Below are positions 14,484-22,561 of a stretch of 40,967 nt of DNA, piece by piece. Position 1 is the stretch's first letter. Every line of letters begins with the position of its first letter. The notes under the pieces were generated by a model. The model was not told the DNA's origin. It saw only the letters and a list, made by a program, of their open reading frames with translations, and did not search any database. The position numbers were made by a program, and so were the translations under genes. Source of the DNA: a virus; IMG/VR virus record IMGVR_UViG_3300036715_002835, positions 1-40,967 of that record; one strand, 5' to 3'.

Positions 14484-14655
14484 TATAACCTAACAAGCTC
14501 TACTAATGAGTCTGTTAGGTTATTTTATTATAATTACATTATTAGATTCAGGCTAAAGTCCTGACAGATTAACTCTGGTGTGTGGAAGCTGTCTAATGTT
14601 ATTTATTGTTAAAATCCGATATATATTTTTATATGTCGGATTTTTTTAATATATT
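14484..14655 (+). ncRNA. Candidate structured RNA ending in an intrinsic terminator
   Basis: A gene-free 300-base stretch holds a hairpin ATAACCTAACA / TGTTAGGTTAT (14485-14523, with inner pairs CTC/GAG). After it comes a branched region: ACATTA (14536-14541) with TAATGT (14594-14599), TCAGG/CCTGA, CAGA/TCTG and GACAG (14563-14567) with CTGTC (14589-14593). Then follows a terminator AATCCGATATAT / ATATGTCGGATT with seven T. The region is richer in G+C than its surroundings and stops and starts cleanly. It does not fit tRNA, known self-cleaving ribozyme cores or group I intron signatures that I could recognise. A promoter-like TTTATATATAATATTGTAAT lies at about 14425-14445. Confidence 0.55.
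14612..14650 (+). terminator. Intrinsic terminator of the RNA candidate
   Basis: AAATCCGATATAT / ATATGTCGGATTT stem with loop ATTTT-like centre, followed by TTTTTTT. It ends the structured stretch upstream and precedes the nuclease gene at 14698. Confidence 0.85.
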
Positions 14656-14697
14656 TGTATAAAAATAATAATTAGGCGAAATTTTAAACGATATAAT

Positions 14698-15462
14698 ATG
14701 ATGAATGACTATAATTGGAAAGACGACTCTGGTAATGAAGTACACGTATATATAGATAGTTATTACATAACACAAGTAAATAGCATTATATTAAAATATA
14801 TAAATGATACTTATGGTAAATTTGGGTTTAAATATGGTGAAGAAAATATTTTATTCACAGTAGGTGAAAAAATTATAAATTCAAAATGTATTTCATTTTT
14901 TGTGAACAACAAAAAAATATATAATAACACAATACATAGAGAAAATATAAATGACGGAAATTCATTTGTGAATTATATAAAATCACATTTAAAAGATATG
15001 TATCATTATGATGGTATATATTTTTCACAAAACTATACCACAACTAAAAACACAGCTGAAAAAGGAAGTCGTGGCGAGACTATATGTCTTCCATATTTTT
15101 CAAAAATGCATAAAGAGCGGCATAATGAAAATTTAATAATCTCGGCTTCAAAAATAAAAGATGATATAAATGGCGTAGATGGAACATTCTTATATAAAAA
15201 TAAGCCATTTACTATACAAGTCAAACCATTTTCAAATTTTTCATTAATAAATGATAAGATTATTATTAGATCAGATGGTGACTTAAAACTTAATGCGCAC
15301 TATTTAATATTATATAAAGAAGATTTAGATAAAAAATTATATGATATTATAATTTTAAGAAATGGTGTAAATAAAGATTTAATAACTTACAATCTTACCG
15401 AATACACAACCAGTATAGATAATTTCATTAAATTTGAAAAAAGTGTTACATCAGAAACATGA
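14698..15462 (+). CDS. PD-(D/E)XK-like nuclease candidate
   Basis: 254 residues. The C-terminal half has 'GSRGETICLPYF' (conserved Glu), 'KDDINGVDGTFLY' (conserved Asp in 'G-V-D-G') and 'PFTIQVKPF' (Q-x-K), spaced as in PD-(D/E)XK endonuclease folds where Asp and Glu/Gln-x-Lys form the metal site. The N-terminal ~100 residues are not recognised. It could be a restriction-like, homing or recombination nuclease. It lies just downstream of the structured RNA with its own leader, and its TGA is followed at once by the convergent 137-residue gene. The fold call is by pattern only. Confidence 0.55.
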   Translation: MMNDYNWKDDSGNEVHVYIDSYYITQVNSIILKYINDTYGKFGFKYGEENILFTVGEKIINSKCISFFVNNKKIYNNTIHRENINDGNSFVNYIKSHLKDMYHYDGIYFSQNYTTTKNTAEKGSRGETICLPYFSKMHKERHNENLIISASKIKDDINGVDGTFLYKNKPFTIQVKPFSNFSLINDKIIIRSDGDLKLNAHYLILYKEDLDKKLYDIIILRNGVNKDLITYNLTEYTTSIDNFIKFEKSVTSET

Positions 15463-15466
15463 AAAT

Positions 15467-15880
15467 TTATTCTTTTTTAAATTTCTTCAGTCTTTTAATA
15501 TCTTCTCTTAATTTTTCATCATAATATTTGATTAAAAAATCAACATCATTATCTGTAATTTGATAATATTCTTTTATTAATTTTAAGTCATTATTATTAA
15601 AATTAGATTCTACCTTTATCTTAGATACTTGCTTAGTTTTCCACCACCATTTAGGTATACCATTAGTTTCTTTATAAAAAACTTGAAACCAAATATCTAA
15701 TGCTGATGATCTTTCTACATTTTTAAAATTAAAAAATTGTGCTTTCTTTATATCTCTAAATGCAAATTTTTGATTCAACTTAAAAAAACAATCTTCTTTT
15801 TCCTCATCAGAAATATATTTATATTTACTCTTATCCTTGAATATTATGTTAGCTAGTGTTATGAAATCTACTTTTGCCAT
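15467..15880 (-). CDS. 137-residue protein, function unknown
   Basis: 'MAKVDFITLANIIFKDKSKY' then 'ISDEEKEDCFFKLNQKFAFR', 'ALDIWFQVFYK', 'IPKWWWKTKQ' and a basic end 'LREDIKRLKKFKKE'. The 'F-F-x-L-N' plus 'P-K-W-W-W' combination resembles small replication-factor proteins that I have seen near clamp loaders in large phages, but I would not assign it on this basis. The tail is a loose match to the recurrent C-terminal motif. It overlaps the histidine kinase gene by 13 bases. Confidence 0.5.
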   Translation of the reverse strand: MAKVDFITLANIIFKDKSKYKYISDEEKEDCFFKLNQKFAFRDIKKAQFFNFKNVERSSALDIWFQVFYKETNGIPKWWWKTKQVSKIKVESNFNNNDLKLIKEYYQITDNDVDFLIKYYDEKLREDIKRLKKFKKE

Positions 15881-17832
15881 ATACTTTTTAATATTGTTAT
15901 TAGTTTATCTTTATTTATTGGTTTTTTTAAGTGATAATCTACTAAATTGTTTTTTTCCTCGTCAACACCTGATTTTGAAATAATTTTACAATCTCCGCAT
16001 ATCATTTTAATATTTTTTATCATATCATAACTTTTTATACAAAATAAATTTAAGTCTATTATTATTATATCAATTTTTTCTTTTTGTTGTTTATATATTT
16101 CAACAGCCTCATCACCACAATTAGCGGTTATCATATTAATATTCATATATGTTAAATATATACCTAATATAGAATATTTTGGTGGAATATCATCTATTAT
16201 TAAAACTGTTTTATCTGAAAAATCAATATCATCATTATTTTTTTCTTTTACAATCTCTTCTATTGGTATTTTTATAAAAAACGTCGTACCTTTATTTAAT
16301 ACTGAAGTTAACCAAATATCACCATTTAAAATTTTTACTATACTCTGTGATATGGATAAACCCAATCCTGTTCCTTTATATTTTTTTCTACTACTACTAT
16401 CACATTGCCAAAATCTATCAAAAACATGTGGAACATTTTCTTCTGAAATCCCAATTCCAGTATCTTCAACTTTAAATGTTATATAATTGTTTTTTAATGA
16501 GAATGAAACTTTAATATACCCCTTATCTGTAAACTTGATAGAATTACTTATCATATTATATAAAACTTGCTTAACTCTTAAGTAATCTGATGATATTTTA
16601 ATATCATCACATTTTAAAAATAAAAGTTTTACAAAGTTTAAATTTTTACTATAATTAACTTCTTCAAATATATCTGATAATTCTTCAAACAAATCTAACA
16701 CTGAAAATTGTTCATATAAAATATCTAAAGCTTCGCTTTCTATTTTTGAATAATCTAAAATATTATTTAACAATTCGTCTAAGTGTTTAGCGTTTGAATT
16801 TATTGATTTTAAAAATCTATAAGAGCCTTTGTTTTTACTATCATTTAGTAGAATATCAGAAAATCCAATTATAGTATTCATTGGTGTTCTCAACTCATGA
16901 GATATATTAGAAAGAAAAGTGTTCTTTATTGAATTGCTTTTTTCTAATGCTTCCTCATTTTCTTTTTGAGATGTAATATCTTGAATTACACCAAAAACAA
17001 CCCTATTTCTATCATCATAGTTTGCTATAGATTTTATAATTTTAATTTTATTATTTACATTTATTTTAAACTCAACATTATAATGTTTATTATTCTCTAT
17101 CAATTTACTTAATGAATTATCTAAATACTCTCGGTATTCTGGTAATGTAAAATTTTTAATATCTTGATATTTAAATTCGTTTGATAAAGTTTTTAATTCA
17201 TATATTTTTTTTACACCTACTGACACATTAATTATTTTTTTATCAACATATAGTTCCCAATTTCCTGTTTTTGATATTATCTCAGCTCTTTCTAATCTAC
17301 TTTCTGATTTTATTAATTCTTCAGAACGTTTATATTTTTCGTCATTTGCATTAATCAATTCATCAGCACTTTTAACCTTTTCTTCGTTGGCAATAATTAA
17401 CTCATCAGCACTTTTACCATTTTCTTCATTTTGAAATATCAATTCCTGATCCAAATTCTTGTGAACATTTATTCTATCTGTAATATCTGTAAATATTGCT
17501 ATAAATCCAATATCATTCCAATATGCAACACTAACGCCAAAATATTTATTTATTTTATCATGATAAAATTCAAAATATTTTGAATTTTTATTTAAAATTA
17601 CATCAGAACACATATCTAATGATAATACATCGCCATATAATTCAGATGCTAATTTTCCTTCTGATTCTTTTTTTGTGTAACCAAAAATAGACTCAAATTC
17701 CATATTAACTTCGGAAATGATATAATCAATCGTATTTCCATTATTATCAAAAACCATTTGATGATATGCAACACCTTTTAGTCTATTAGATAGTAAGTTA
17801 TCAAAGTATAATTTATGTTGTAAATCTTGCAT
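15868..17832 (-). CDS. Hybrid sensor histidine kinase (PAS-PAS-HisKA-HATPase-REC)
   Basis: 654 residues, no membrane segment, so soluble. PAS-like domain ~25-115; a coiled-coil linker with repeats 'KSADELIIANEEKVKSADEL' (~140-160); second PAS ~185-290; HisKA with 'SNISHELRTP' (phosphoaccepting His ~312); HATPase with N-box 'YNMISNSIKF', 'VEDTGIGI' and 'GTGLGLSIS'; and a receiver domain with 'LIIDD' (~545), phospho-acceptor Asp ~593 in 'IIDLNL' and 'LKKPI'. All key catalytic residues are present, so it is probably active. The linker repeat is typical of Bacteroidota kinases, suggesting capture from a host. Sensor kinases are rare in phages; no output regulator is visible here. Confidence 0.9.
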   Translation of the reverse strand: MQDLQHKLYFDNLLSNRLKGVAYHQMVFDNNGNTIDYIISEVNMEFESIFGYTKKESEGKLASELYGDVLSLDMCSDVILNKNSKYFEFYHDKINKYFGVSVAYWNDIGFIAIFTDITDRINVHKNLDQELIFQNEENGKSADELIIANEEKVKSADELINANDEKYKRSEELIKSESRLERAEIISKTGNWELYVDKKIINVSVGVKKIYELKTLSNEFKYQDIKNFTLPEYREYLDNSLSKLIENNKHYNVEFKINVNNKIKIIKSIANYDDRNRVVFGVIQDITSQKENEEALEKSNSIKNTFLSNISHELRTPMNTIIGFSDILLNDSKNKGSYRFLKSINSNAKHLDELLNNILDYSKIESEALDILYEQFSVLDLFEELSDIFEEVNYSKNLNFVKLLFLKCDDIKISSDYLRVKQVLYNMISNSIKFTDKGYIKVSFSLKNNYITFKVEDTGIGISEENVPHVFDRFWQCDSSSRKKYKGTGLGLSISQSIVKILNGDIWLTSVLNKGTTFFIKIPIEEIVKEKNNDDIDFSDKTVLIIDDIPPKYSILGIYLTYMNINMITANCGDEAVEIYKQQKEKIDIIIIDLNLFCIKSYDMIKNIKMICGDCKIISKSGVDEEKNNLVDYHLKKPINKDKLITILKSIWQK

Positions 17833-17842
17833 AATATATAAA

Positions 17843-18424
17843 TTAATTATTTTTCAATTTTTTGTAACACTTTCTACATAATGGTTTATATGTATCATTT
17901 CCACCTATTTGAATTTGTTCACCTATTGAAACTATTTTACCATCCGAAAATTTGGTATTTATTATTGCTTTTTTTGATTTGCAACAACTACATATTGTCT
18001 TTATTTCTTCAATATTATCAGCAATAGACATTAAATTTTCTGAACCTTCAAAAGAGTTCATCATAAAATCTGAACGTAGTCCATAACAAATCACTGGAAT
18101 ATTTAAATCATCAACCACATCAGATAATTGAAAAATGTGTTTTTTATTTAAAAACTGAACTTCATCTACAAATATACAAGATAACTCAGCATTAAAATTG
18201 TTTTCTTTAACAATATCAAAAATGTTAGTATTTTCATCAACTGGTATAGCATCTATAGATAATCCTATTCTTGATGTTATTTTACCAACTTCATATCTAT
18301 TATCAATTGCGGATGTAAAACACAATGTTTTTTTACCATTCTCAACATAATTATAATTAGTTCTAATTAAATCTATACTTTTACCTGCATTCATTGTAGA
18401 ATACCTAAAATAAAGTTTTGCCAT
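17843..18424 (-). CDS. tdk: Thymidine kinase, type II
   Basis: 193 residues. The P-loop region 'YFRYSTMNAGKSIDLI' (~5-20), 'CIFVDEVQFL' (catalytic Glu and Walker B) and a C-terminal zinc site 'CSCC' ... 'CRKC' define the TK1-type enzyme, which phosphorylates thymidine for nucleotide salvage. Lengths match the bacterial enzyme. It sits between the kinase gene (10-base gap) and the DUF6939-like gene (4-base gap) on the same strand. With the dNMP kinase at 28216 it suggests the phage supplements host dNTP synthesis. Confidence 0.93.
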   Translation of the reverse strand: MAKLYFRYSTMNAGKSIDLIRTNYNYVENGKKTLCFTSAIDNRYEVGKITSRIGLSIDAIPVDENTNIFDIVKENNFNAELSCIFVDEVQFLNKKHIFQLSDVVDDLNIPVICYGLRSDFMMNSFEGSENLMSIADNIEEIKTICSCCKSKKAIINTKFSDGKIVSIGEQIQIGGNDTYKPLCRKCYKKLKNN

Positions 18425-18427
18425 TTT

Positions 18428-19006
18428 TTATAAATTATTTTTATATCTTTGCAATAAATCATATATTACAAATGCATGACCCATGCTTTTTTTCTCATTG
18501 TTTGCGACATCAGCTAATGTCATACCTTTTTCTTTATGATTGTATCCATCAAAACAAATCAAATAAATATCTTTATCTGTTGTTCTATAAATTTCTAAAA
18601 GTTTTTTAAATGCTTCAGATTTTACTACAGCACGACTGTATAGTGGTATATAAATTTTCTTTCTAGCCTCAATATAATTTAACTTTTCACCATTCCAATA
18701 TGAAAATATAGGTTTAATACCTCTACCCATTGGATATCTATATACATATGATGATGCCCATATTTTTTGTGCCCACTTAAAATATTCTTCAGTCGGCTCA
18801 TCATTGTCAACAAAATCACAATAGCACTTACACCCCTGATATGCATTCTCTACACTTTTTGCATAGTAATTATCATATAAATATCCAGCTTGTAAAACAA
18901 ATGGTGAAAGCCCTCTTGTCCAACTTCTAGACCGTGATGTTGTATCTATAACAATAGCATCTTCTGGTAATTTAAATCTATTTTTATATGCTTCTACGAA
19001 TAACAT
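18428..19006 (-). CDS. DUF6939-like conserved phage protein
   Basis: 192 residues. 'DAIVIDTTSRSRSWTRGLSP' near the N-terminus, 'SVENAYQGCK' and 'YIEARKKIYIPLYSRAV' in the middle, and 'MGHAFVIYDLLQ' at the end are in the order I remember for DUF6939, a family of unknown function widespread in phages ('VIDVTSKA...LSPFYP', 'SVEGIWQGLKVF', 'ARMLIYLPTY', 'LSHA'). It overlaps the ribbon-helix-helix gene upstream by one base and is followed by thymidine kinase, so it is in that operon. Its role is unknown. Confidence 0.6.
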   Translation of the reverse strand: MLFVEAYKNRFKLPEDAIVIDTTSRSRSWTRGLSPFVLQAGYLYDNYYAKSVENAYQGCKCYCDFVDNDEPTEEYFKWAQKIWASSYVYRYPMGRGIKPIFSYWNGEKLNYIEARKKIYIPLYSRAVVKSEAFKKLLEIYRTTDKDIYLICFDGYNHKEKGMTLADVANNEKKSMGHAFVIYDLLQRYKNNL

Positions 19007-19281
19007 TATTTGAAAGTTAGTTTATCTTTGTTCTTGATTGCTTTATTCAATAAAAATTTTATAACATCATTAAATTTTATCTTTTTTTCTTTACACAATT
19101 CCACACTTTCTTTAAATATTTCATTATCAATATCTAATAAAATAATGTTTTCACCATTTGTATATGAAGTTATAAAATAACGAATAACCTCACTCATTGA
19201 TTTGTTTTTTGCATCACAAACTTTTTGAAATTCTTCATACTCTTCTTCATCTACTCTTAGTTTCAAGAACGTTTTTTTCAT
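19006..19281 (-). CDS. Tandem ribbon-helix-helix-like protein
   Basis: 91 residues. 'FLKLRVDEEEYEEFQKVCDA' then 'KSMSEVIRYFITSY' is a strand-helix-helix pattern, and it repeats as 'IILLDIDNEIFKESVELC' then 'IKFNDVIKFLLNKAI'. Two such units in one chain would make an intramolecular ribbon-helix-helix dimer, likely a DNA-binding repressor. TAATG overlap with the 39-residue gene upstream couples translation. The target is unknown; autoregulation of the operon is possible. Confidence 0.6.
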   Translation of the reverse strand: MKKTFLKLRVDEEEYEEFQKVCDAKNKSMSEVIRYFITSYTNGENIILLDIDNEIFKESVELCKEKKIKFNDVIKFLLNKAIKNKDKLTFK

Positions 19282-19400
19282 TACAACTCTTCTTTAAATT
19301 TTTTCAATAATTCGGTATTTGATTTATATATTTTAATTTTTTTAAGTGCGTTTTTACGGTTTGTTCCGCTTTTTTTAGTTTCTTTTTTAGCTTTTCCCAT
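19281..19400 (-). CDS. 39-residue basic leader protein
   Basis: 'MGKAKKETKKSGTNRKNALK' then 'KIKIYKSNTELLKKFKEEL', ATG at 19398-19400 just after a promoter-like element; the stop overlaps the next start (TAATG). Highly basic N-terminus, helical C-terminus. It is the first gene of the minus-strand operon running to 15467. Unrecognised, but its overlap and position make it likely to be real. Confidence 0.55.
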   Translation of the reverse strand: MGKAKKETKKSGTNRKNALKKIKIYKSNTELLKKFKEEL

Positions 19401-19412
19401 AATAATAAATTT

Positions 19413-19458
19413 ATTTTTATAATATATAAAAAATAAATATAAAAGTTTTATATATAGC
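19413..19458. promoter_or_regulatory. Divergent pair of phage-type promoter elements
   Basis: On the minus strand TTTTTTATATATTATAAAAA (19415-19434) precedes the ATG at 19400; on the plus strand TTTTATATATAGC (19446-19458) precedes the ATG at 19462. Both match the recurring AT element. Confidence 0.5.
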
Positions 19459-19461
19459 AAT

Positions 19462-19899
19462 ATGAAAAATATTAAAACATTTGAATCTTGGAAAAATAAT
19501 ATTATTGATAATACATTATTTACTAGTGGAAAAGCTAAATATAATCCTAAAGTTAATAGCGGAGTTATAAAATATAAAACAGGTAACTATCAGCCATATT
19601 ATTTTGCCAGAATAGAAAGAAAAGGTACTAAATTTATATGCAAAATATATGAAAAAAATAAAGATGGTGAAACTATAAGATTGAGAAACAAATTAAAAAA
19701 CGAATTAAAAACAGCACACAATTATGTTAGAGAGTTTCTTAATCAAAAATTAAAAAGTAAACCAAAGAAAAGAAAAAAAGAAGTTGAAAAGGCTTATAGA
19801 GATGAGCCAGAAATTAGGAGAGAAGAATTGATGAAGCCAATACTGACACCAATGGAATATATTCCACCTGAAAGAAAAACTATAATTAGAAGATATTAA
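19462..19899 (+). CDS. 145-residue N-tagged basic protein
   Basis: Starts 'MKNIKTFESWKNN', one of the clearest forms of the N-terminal tag. The middle 'YKTGNYQPYYFARIERKGTK' then 'FICKIYEKNKDGETIRLRN' looks like a small beta domain, and the C-terminal part is basic and Pro-rich ('LKSKPKKRKKEVEKA', 'PMEYIPPERKTIIRRY'). Basic charge plus a capsid-targeting-like tag would suit an internal head protein, like T4 IPs; this is inference. It has a dedicated promoter element and terminator. Confidence 0.6.
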   Translation: MKNIKTFESWKNNIIDNTLFTSGKAKYNPKVNSGVIKYKTGNYQPYYFARIERKGTKFICKIYEKNKDGETIRLRNKLKNELKTAHNYVREFLNQKLKSKPKKRKKEVEKAYRDEPEIRREELMKPILTPMEYIPPERKTIIRRY

Positions 19900-19932
19900 A
19901 AATAAAACCCTTTGAGGGTTTTATTTTTTTAC
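19897..19932. terminator. Intrinsic terminator
   Basis: AATAAAACCC / GGGTTTTATT stem with loop TTTGA and a T tract, directly after the 145-residue gene. Confidence 0.85.
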
Positions 19933-20004
19933 ATAAAAATATAACTTTTATTTATAATTCATATATAATAGATATTAAAGCAATAAAAAAAATAATTAAA
20001 AAAA

Positions 20005-20526
20005 ATGAAATGGTATGTTGTTAGAGTTGCCAATGGCAAAGAAAAAAAGATAAAAGATGCAATAGAATTTGAACTTAAACAAAATTCTGTTGAATGTTTA
20101 ATTTCAAATATGATTATTCCTCATAAAAAGGTAGAGCAACTTAGAAAAGGTAAGATAATTGGTGTTGATCAATTAACTTTTCCTGGTTATATTTTTGTTG
20201 AATGTGAATCAATAGATAATGTTGAAGGAGCAATAAAACATATTAATGGTGTATATTCAATATTAAAAAATCCTTTAAGTAAAAGGGAAGTTGATAGATT
20301 GCAAGAAAATAAACAAGATGTAGTTATTGTTACTGATAAATATTATGTGAATGAAATAATTAAAATAATAGATGGTCCATTTAGCACATTTATTGGTACT
20401 ATTGTATCATTGGATAATAATAAGCAAAAAGCAAGACTTAGTGTTTATGTTTTTGGTAGAGAAGTTATGTTAGATTTGAATTTTTCACAATTTATTAGAA
20501 ATGTTGAATCTTCAGTTAGTGCTTAA
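20005..20526 (+). CDS. nusG: NusG-like transcription elongation factor
   Basis: 173 residues. The NGN domain opens with 'MKWYVVRVANGKEKKI' and has 'FPGYIFVECESIDNVEGAIK' and the 'INGVYSILKNP' strand; the KOW domain is at the C-terminus ('IKIIDGPFSTFIGTIVSLDN', 'RLSVYVFGREVMLDL'). This is the length and order of bacterial NusG, which binds RNA polymerase and affects pausing and antitermination. A phage-coded NusG may redirect host polymerase to phage transcripts. It shares a terminator with the convergent S1-domain gene. Confidence 0.9.
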   Translation: MKWYVVRVANGKEKKIKDAIEFELKQNSVECLISNMIIPHKKVEQLRKGKIIGVDQLTFPGYIFVECESIDNVEGAIKHINGVYSILKNPLSKREVDRLQENKQDVVIVTDKYYVNEIIKIIDGPFSTFIGTIVSLDNNKQKARLSVYVFGREVMLDLNFSQFIRNVESSVSA

Positions 20527-20562
20527 AAAAAGAGATGTTTAATTAAACATCTCTTTTTTATT
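20525..20562. terminator. Bidirectional intrinsic terminator
   Basis: AAAAAAGAGATGTTTAATTA then the mirror half AAACATCTCTTTTTT form an almost perfect palindrome with T tracts on both strands, between nusG and the S1-domain gene. Confidence 0.9.
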
Positions 20563-20575
20563 ATCTTTATTTTCT

Positions 20576-21709
20576 TTAAGCAAAATTTAGATAAATTTTC
20601 CTATCATCCTTAATTAATGATATAACTTTTACTTTTACTTCGTCACCAATATTCAATTTCTTTTCATATTTTGAAATATAAGTAGTTTGAATTAATCCAG
20701 TAGTTTCATCATCAAGTGAAATAAGTGCACCAAAACTTTTGATATCCCTAATCTTACCAGTTAAGATTTTACCAACTTTAATATTATCCCATAGAGACTC
20801 TTTTAAAATTTGAGTAAGGATAATCTTATTATTTTTTATAACTTCTTTAACATAGAATGCTATAGTCATGCCAGGTAAAATCTGATCCCATTTATTTTGC
20901 CATTCTTCTGTAATATTTGCTTTATGCACCATACCAGTTAAACAGTTAGGTCCATCACTTGTAGATTTGAATTGAGCAAATACGCCAAAAGGAGTAGTTC
21001 CTGTTATTTCGCCATTATATTTTTCACCATATTTCAATTTCTTAATTTCATCTGGAATCAATGATTGTAAATATTTTCTACGTGATACAACATAAACACC
21101 TTTTTCTTGCTGTAATGTTTCTAACATAACTTCAAAAGTTAAACCAAGAATAGATTGATTATCAGACAATTTGTTAACATCAGCTAATGTGTTTGGCATA
21201 AAAGCTTCAATTGTAATATTGTCCATGTGAATATCCATCATATATCCTGCGGGTATTAAAGATTTTACTTCTGCAATAAGAGGAAGTCTATTTTCAAAAT
21301 AGTTTTTCATCTTATTATTCACGTTTTGTTTAATTAACTCAGTTATAGAACCCCTAATAATATAAGGCTTATCTGAAACATCAGTAATCAAAACATCAAT
21401 AGATTCTCCGACAGTAAATTCTGTCACAAAAGTGCTCTTTTTAGGTTTATCTACATAAATATAGTCTTTGGATCCAAAGTCTATCAATATTTCTTTGTTG
21501 CTTATAGATGATATAACACCCGAAACAACATCATTCACTTTAACCTCTTTAAGAGAAACTAAAGATTTTTCCATTTGCTCATAAAGATCTTTATAATCTT
21601 GATTTAAATCTTTTGAACTTTTAATTTTTCTAATTTTATCGTTTGATAAAAATGGGAATGGATCTGGAAGACTACCAATGTTTACGCCTTCGATTAATTC
21701 TGTAATCAT
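20576..21709 (-). CDS. Four-S1-domain RNA-binding protein (ribosomal S1-like)
   Basis: 377 residues with four OB-fold S1 repeats: ~55-120 ('KVNDVVSGVISSISNKEILI'), ~140-210, ~225-300 ('YNGEITGTTPFGVFAQF') and ~310-377 ('LTGKIRDIKSFGALISLDD'). The last two have the clear S1 signature G-x-[IV]-x-x-x-x-x-F-G-[AV]-[LF]. Ribosomal protein S1 (usually six repeats) brings mRNA to the ribosome. A phage version could favour its own leaderless or SD-less messages, which fits the absence of Shine-Dalgarno sites here, or act in antitermination with the neighbouring NusG. Its role is inferred. Confidence 0.85.
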   Translation of the reverse strand: MITELIEGVNIGSLPDPFPFLSNDKIRKIKSSKDLNQDYKDLYEQMEKSLVSLKEVKVNDVVSGVISSISNKEILIDFGSKDYIYVDKPKKSTFVTEFTVGESIDVLITDVSDKPYIIRGSITELIKQNVNNKMKNYFENRLPLIAEVKSLIPAGYMMDIHMDNITIEAFMPNTLADVNKLSDNQSILGLTFEVMLETLQQEKGVYVVSRRKYLQSLIPDEIKKLKYGEKYNGEITGTTPFGVFAQFKSTSDGPNCLTGMVHKANITEEWQNKWDQILPGMTIAFYVKEVIKNNKIILTQILKESLWDNIKVGKILTGKIRDIKSFGALISLDDETTGLIQTTYISKYEKKLNIGDEVKVKVISLIKDDRKIYLNFA

Positions 21710-21800
21710 AATTTTTTTTTAAATGTTTAACAATAATTTTAATTTGTAAGTAATATATAAAAGAATTTTAATAAAGTTTATTTTTTAACTATAGTAAATA

Positions 21801-21848
21801 AATATAATTACTATCATTTTTTAATGATAATAGTTATATTAAATTTTT
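21801..21848 (-). terminator. Probable terminator of the virion gene operon
   Basis: AATATAATTACTATCATT / AATGATAATAGTTATATT, 18-base arms with a wobble and a mismatch, loop TTTT. It lies downstream of the minus-strand gene ending at 21879; T-richness follows only loosely. Confidence 0.5.
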
Positions 21849-21878
21849 TGAAAAGGTTTACAAAAAATTTAAAAACTT

Positions 21879-22526
21879 TTATAAATTATAATCGTTTTGC
21901 TTTCTTTGCATAGGTAGGATATCATTAGAATGATCCCAAGTTTGAGTATAAAAAATATTATCTTTCTTATAATCAGGATTATCCGTTAAGTCCCAATATA
22001 CATCTAAAAAATTAAATTTAAATGTTACAGTAAATGTTTGTTCTGAAACATCCATAGATTGATACATGAGTCTAACTTCTGATAGAGACTTAAGTAAGCA
22101 ATCTCTAAAAACTACAGAATAAAGGAAATCACCATCTTTATCCAATATGTATAAATTTAAAAGTGGTATACTATATGCTCTTGTATTATTATAATATGCT
22201 GCAAATATTTGTTGCATCATAAAATAACTTGCATGTGAATCGACACTTCTCATTGTTATGTCTATGCTGCTTGTGTAAGTGTCATAGATGCTTCCTGATG
22301 GTTTATGTTCTACTTTCTTACCGAATCTATTGATTTGCTCTGATCCTTCATATGTGATGCTTGGAAATACTATTTCTTTTATAACGGAATTTAAATATGA
22401 GATAGGATCTTCATATGGAATATAATTTTTATCCATATATTTTTTAAATCTATCATTAACATCACTAGATATAAAATCTACTGGAAATTGAAATAGAAAT
22501 TGATTATTTTGTGAACTTAATCTCAT
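21879..22526 (-). CDS. Tail-tube-like virion protein
   Basis: 215 residues. 'FLFQFPVDFIS' then 'VIKEIVFPSITYEGSEQINR' start a beta-sandwich; the end 'FRDCLLKSLSEVRLMYQSMD' followed by 'FTVTFKFNFLDVYWDL' is the strand pattern at the C-terminus of T4 gp19-type tail-tube and related baseplate proteins ('F-x-V-T-[FL]-x-[FY]-D-x-[YF]-W'). The likely role is a tail tube or tube-like baseplate subunit. It is followed by a terminator and preceded by the Hint-domain gene on the same strand. I am fairly sure it is structural, less sure which part. Confidence 0.6.
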   Translation of the reverse strand: MRLSSQNNQFLFQFPVDFISSDVNDRFKKYMDKNYIPYEDPISYLNSVIKEIVFPSITYEGSEQINRFGKKVEHKPSGSIYDTYTSSIDITMRSVDSHASYFMMQQIFAAYYNNTRAYSIPLLNLYILDKDGDFLYSVVFRDCLLKSLSEVRLMYQSMDVSEQTFTVTFKFNFLDVYWDLTDNPDYKKDNIFYTQTWDHSNDILPMQRKQNDYNL

Positions 22527-22561
22527 AATTTATATTTATTATTTATTATTTGCATATTTAT

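Noticed and set aside
14484-14655. tRNA, group I intron or self-cleaving ribozyme
   Set aside because: No cloverleaf with a T-loop-like GGTTCGAATCC, no recognisable P/Q/R/S intron core and no hammerhead CTGATGA...GAAA core; neighbouring genes are not split.
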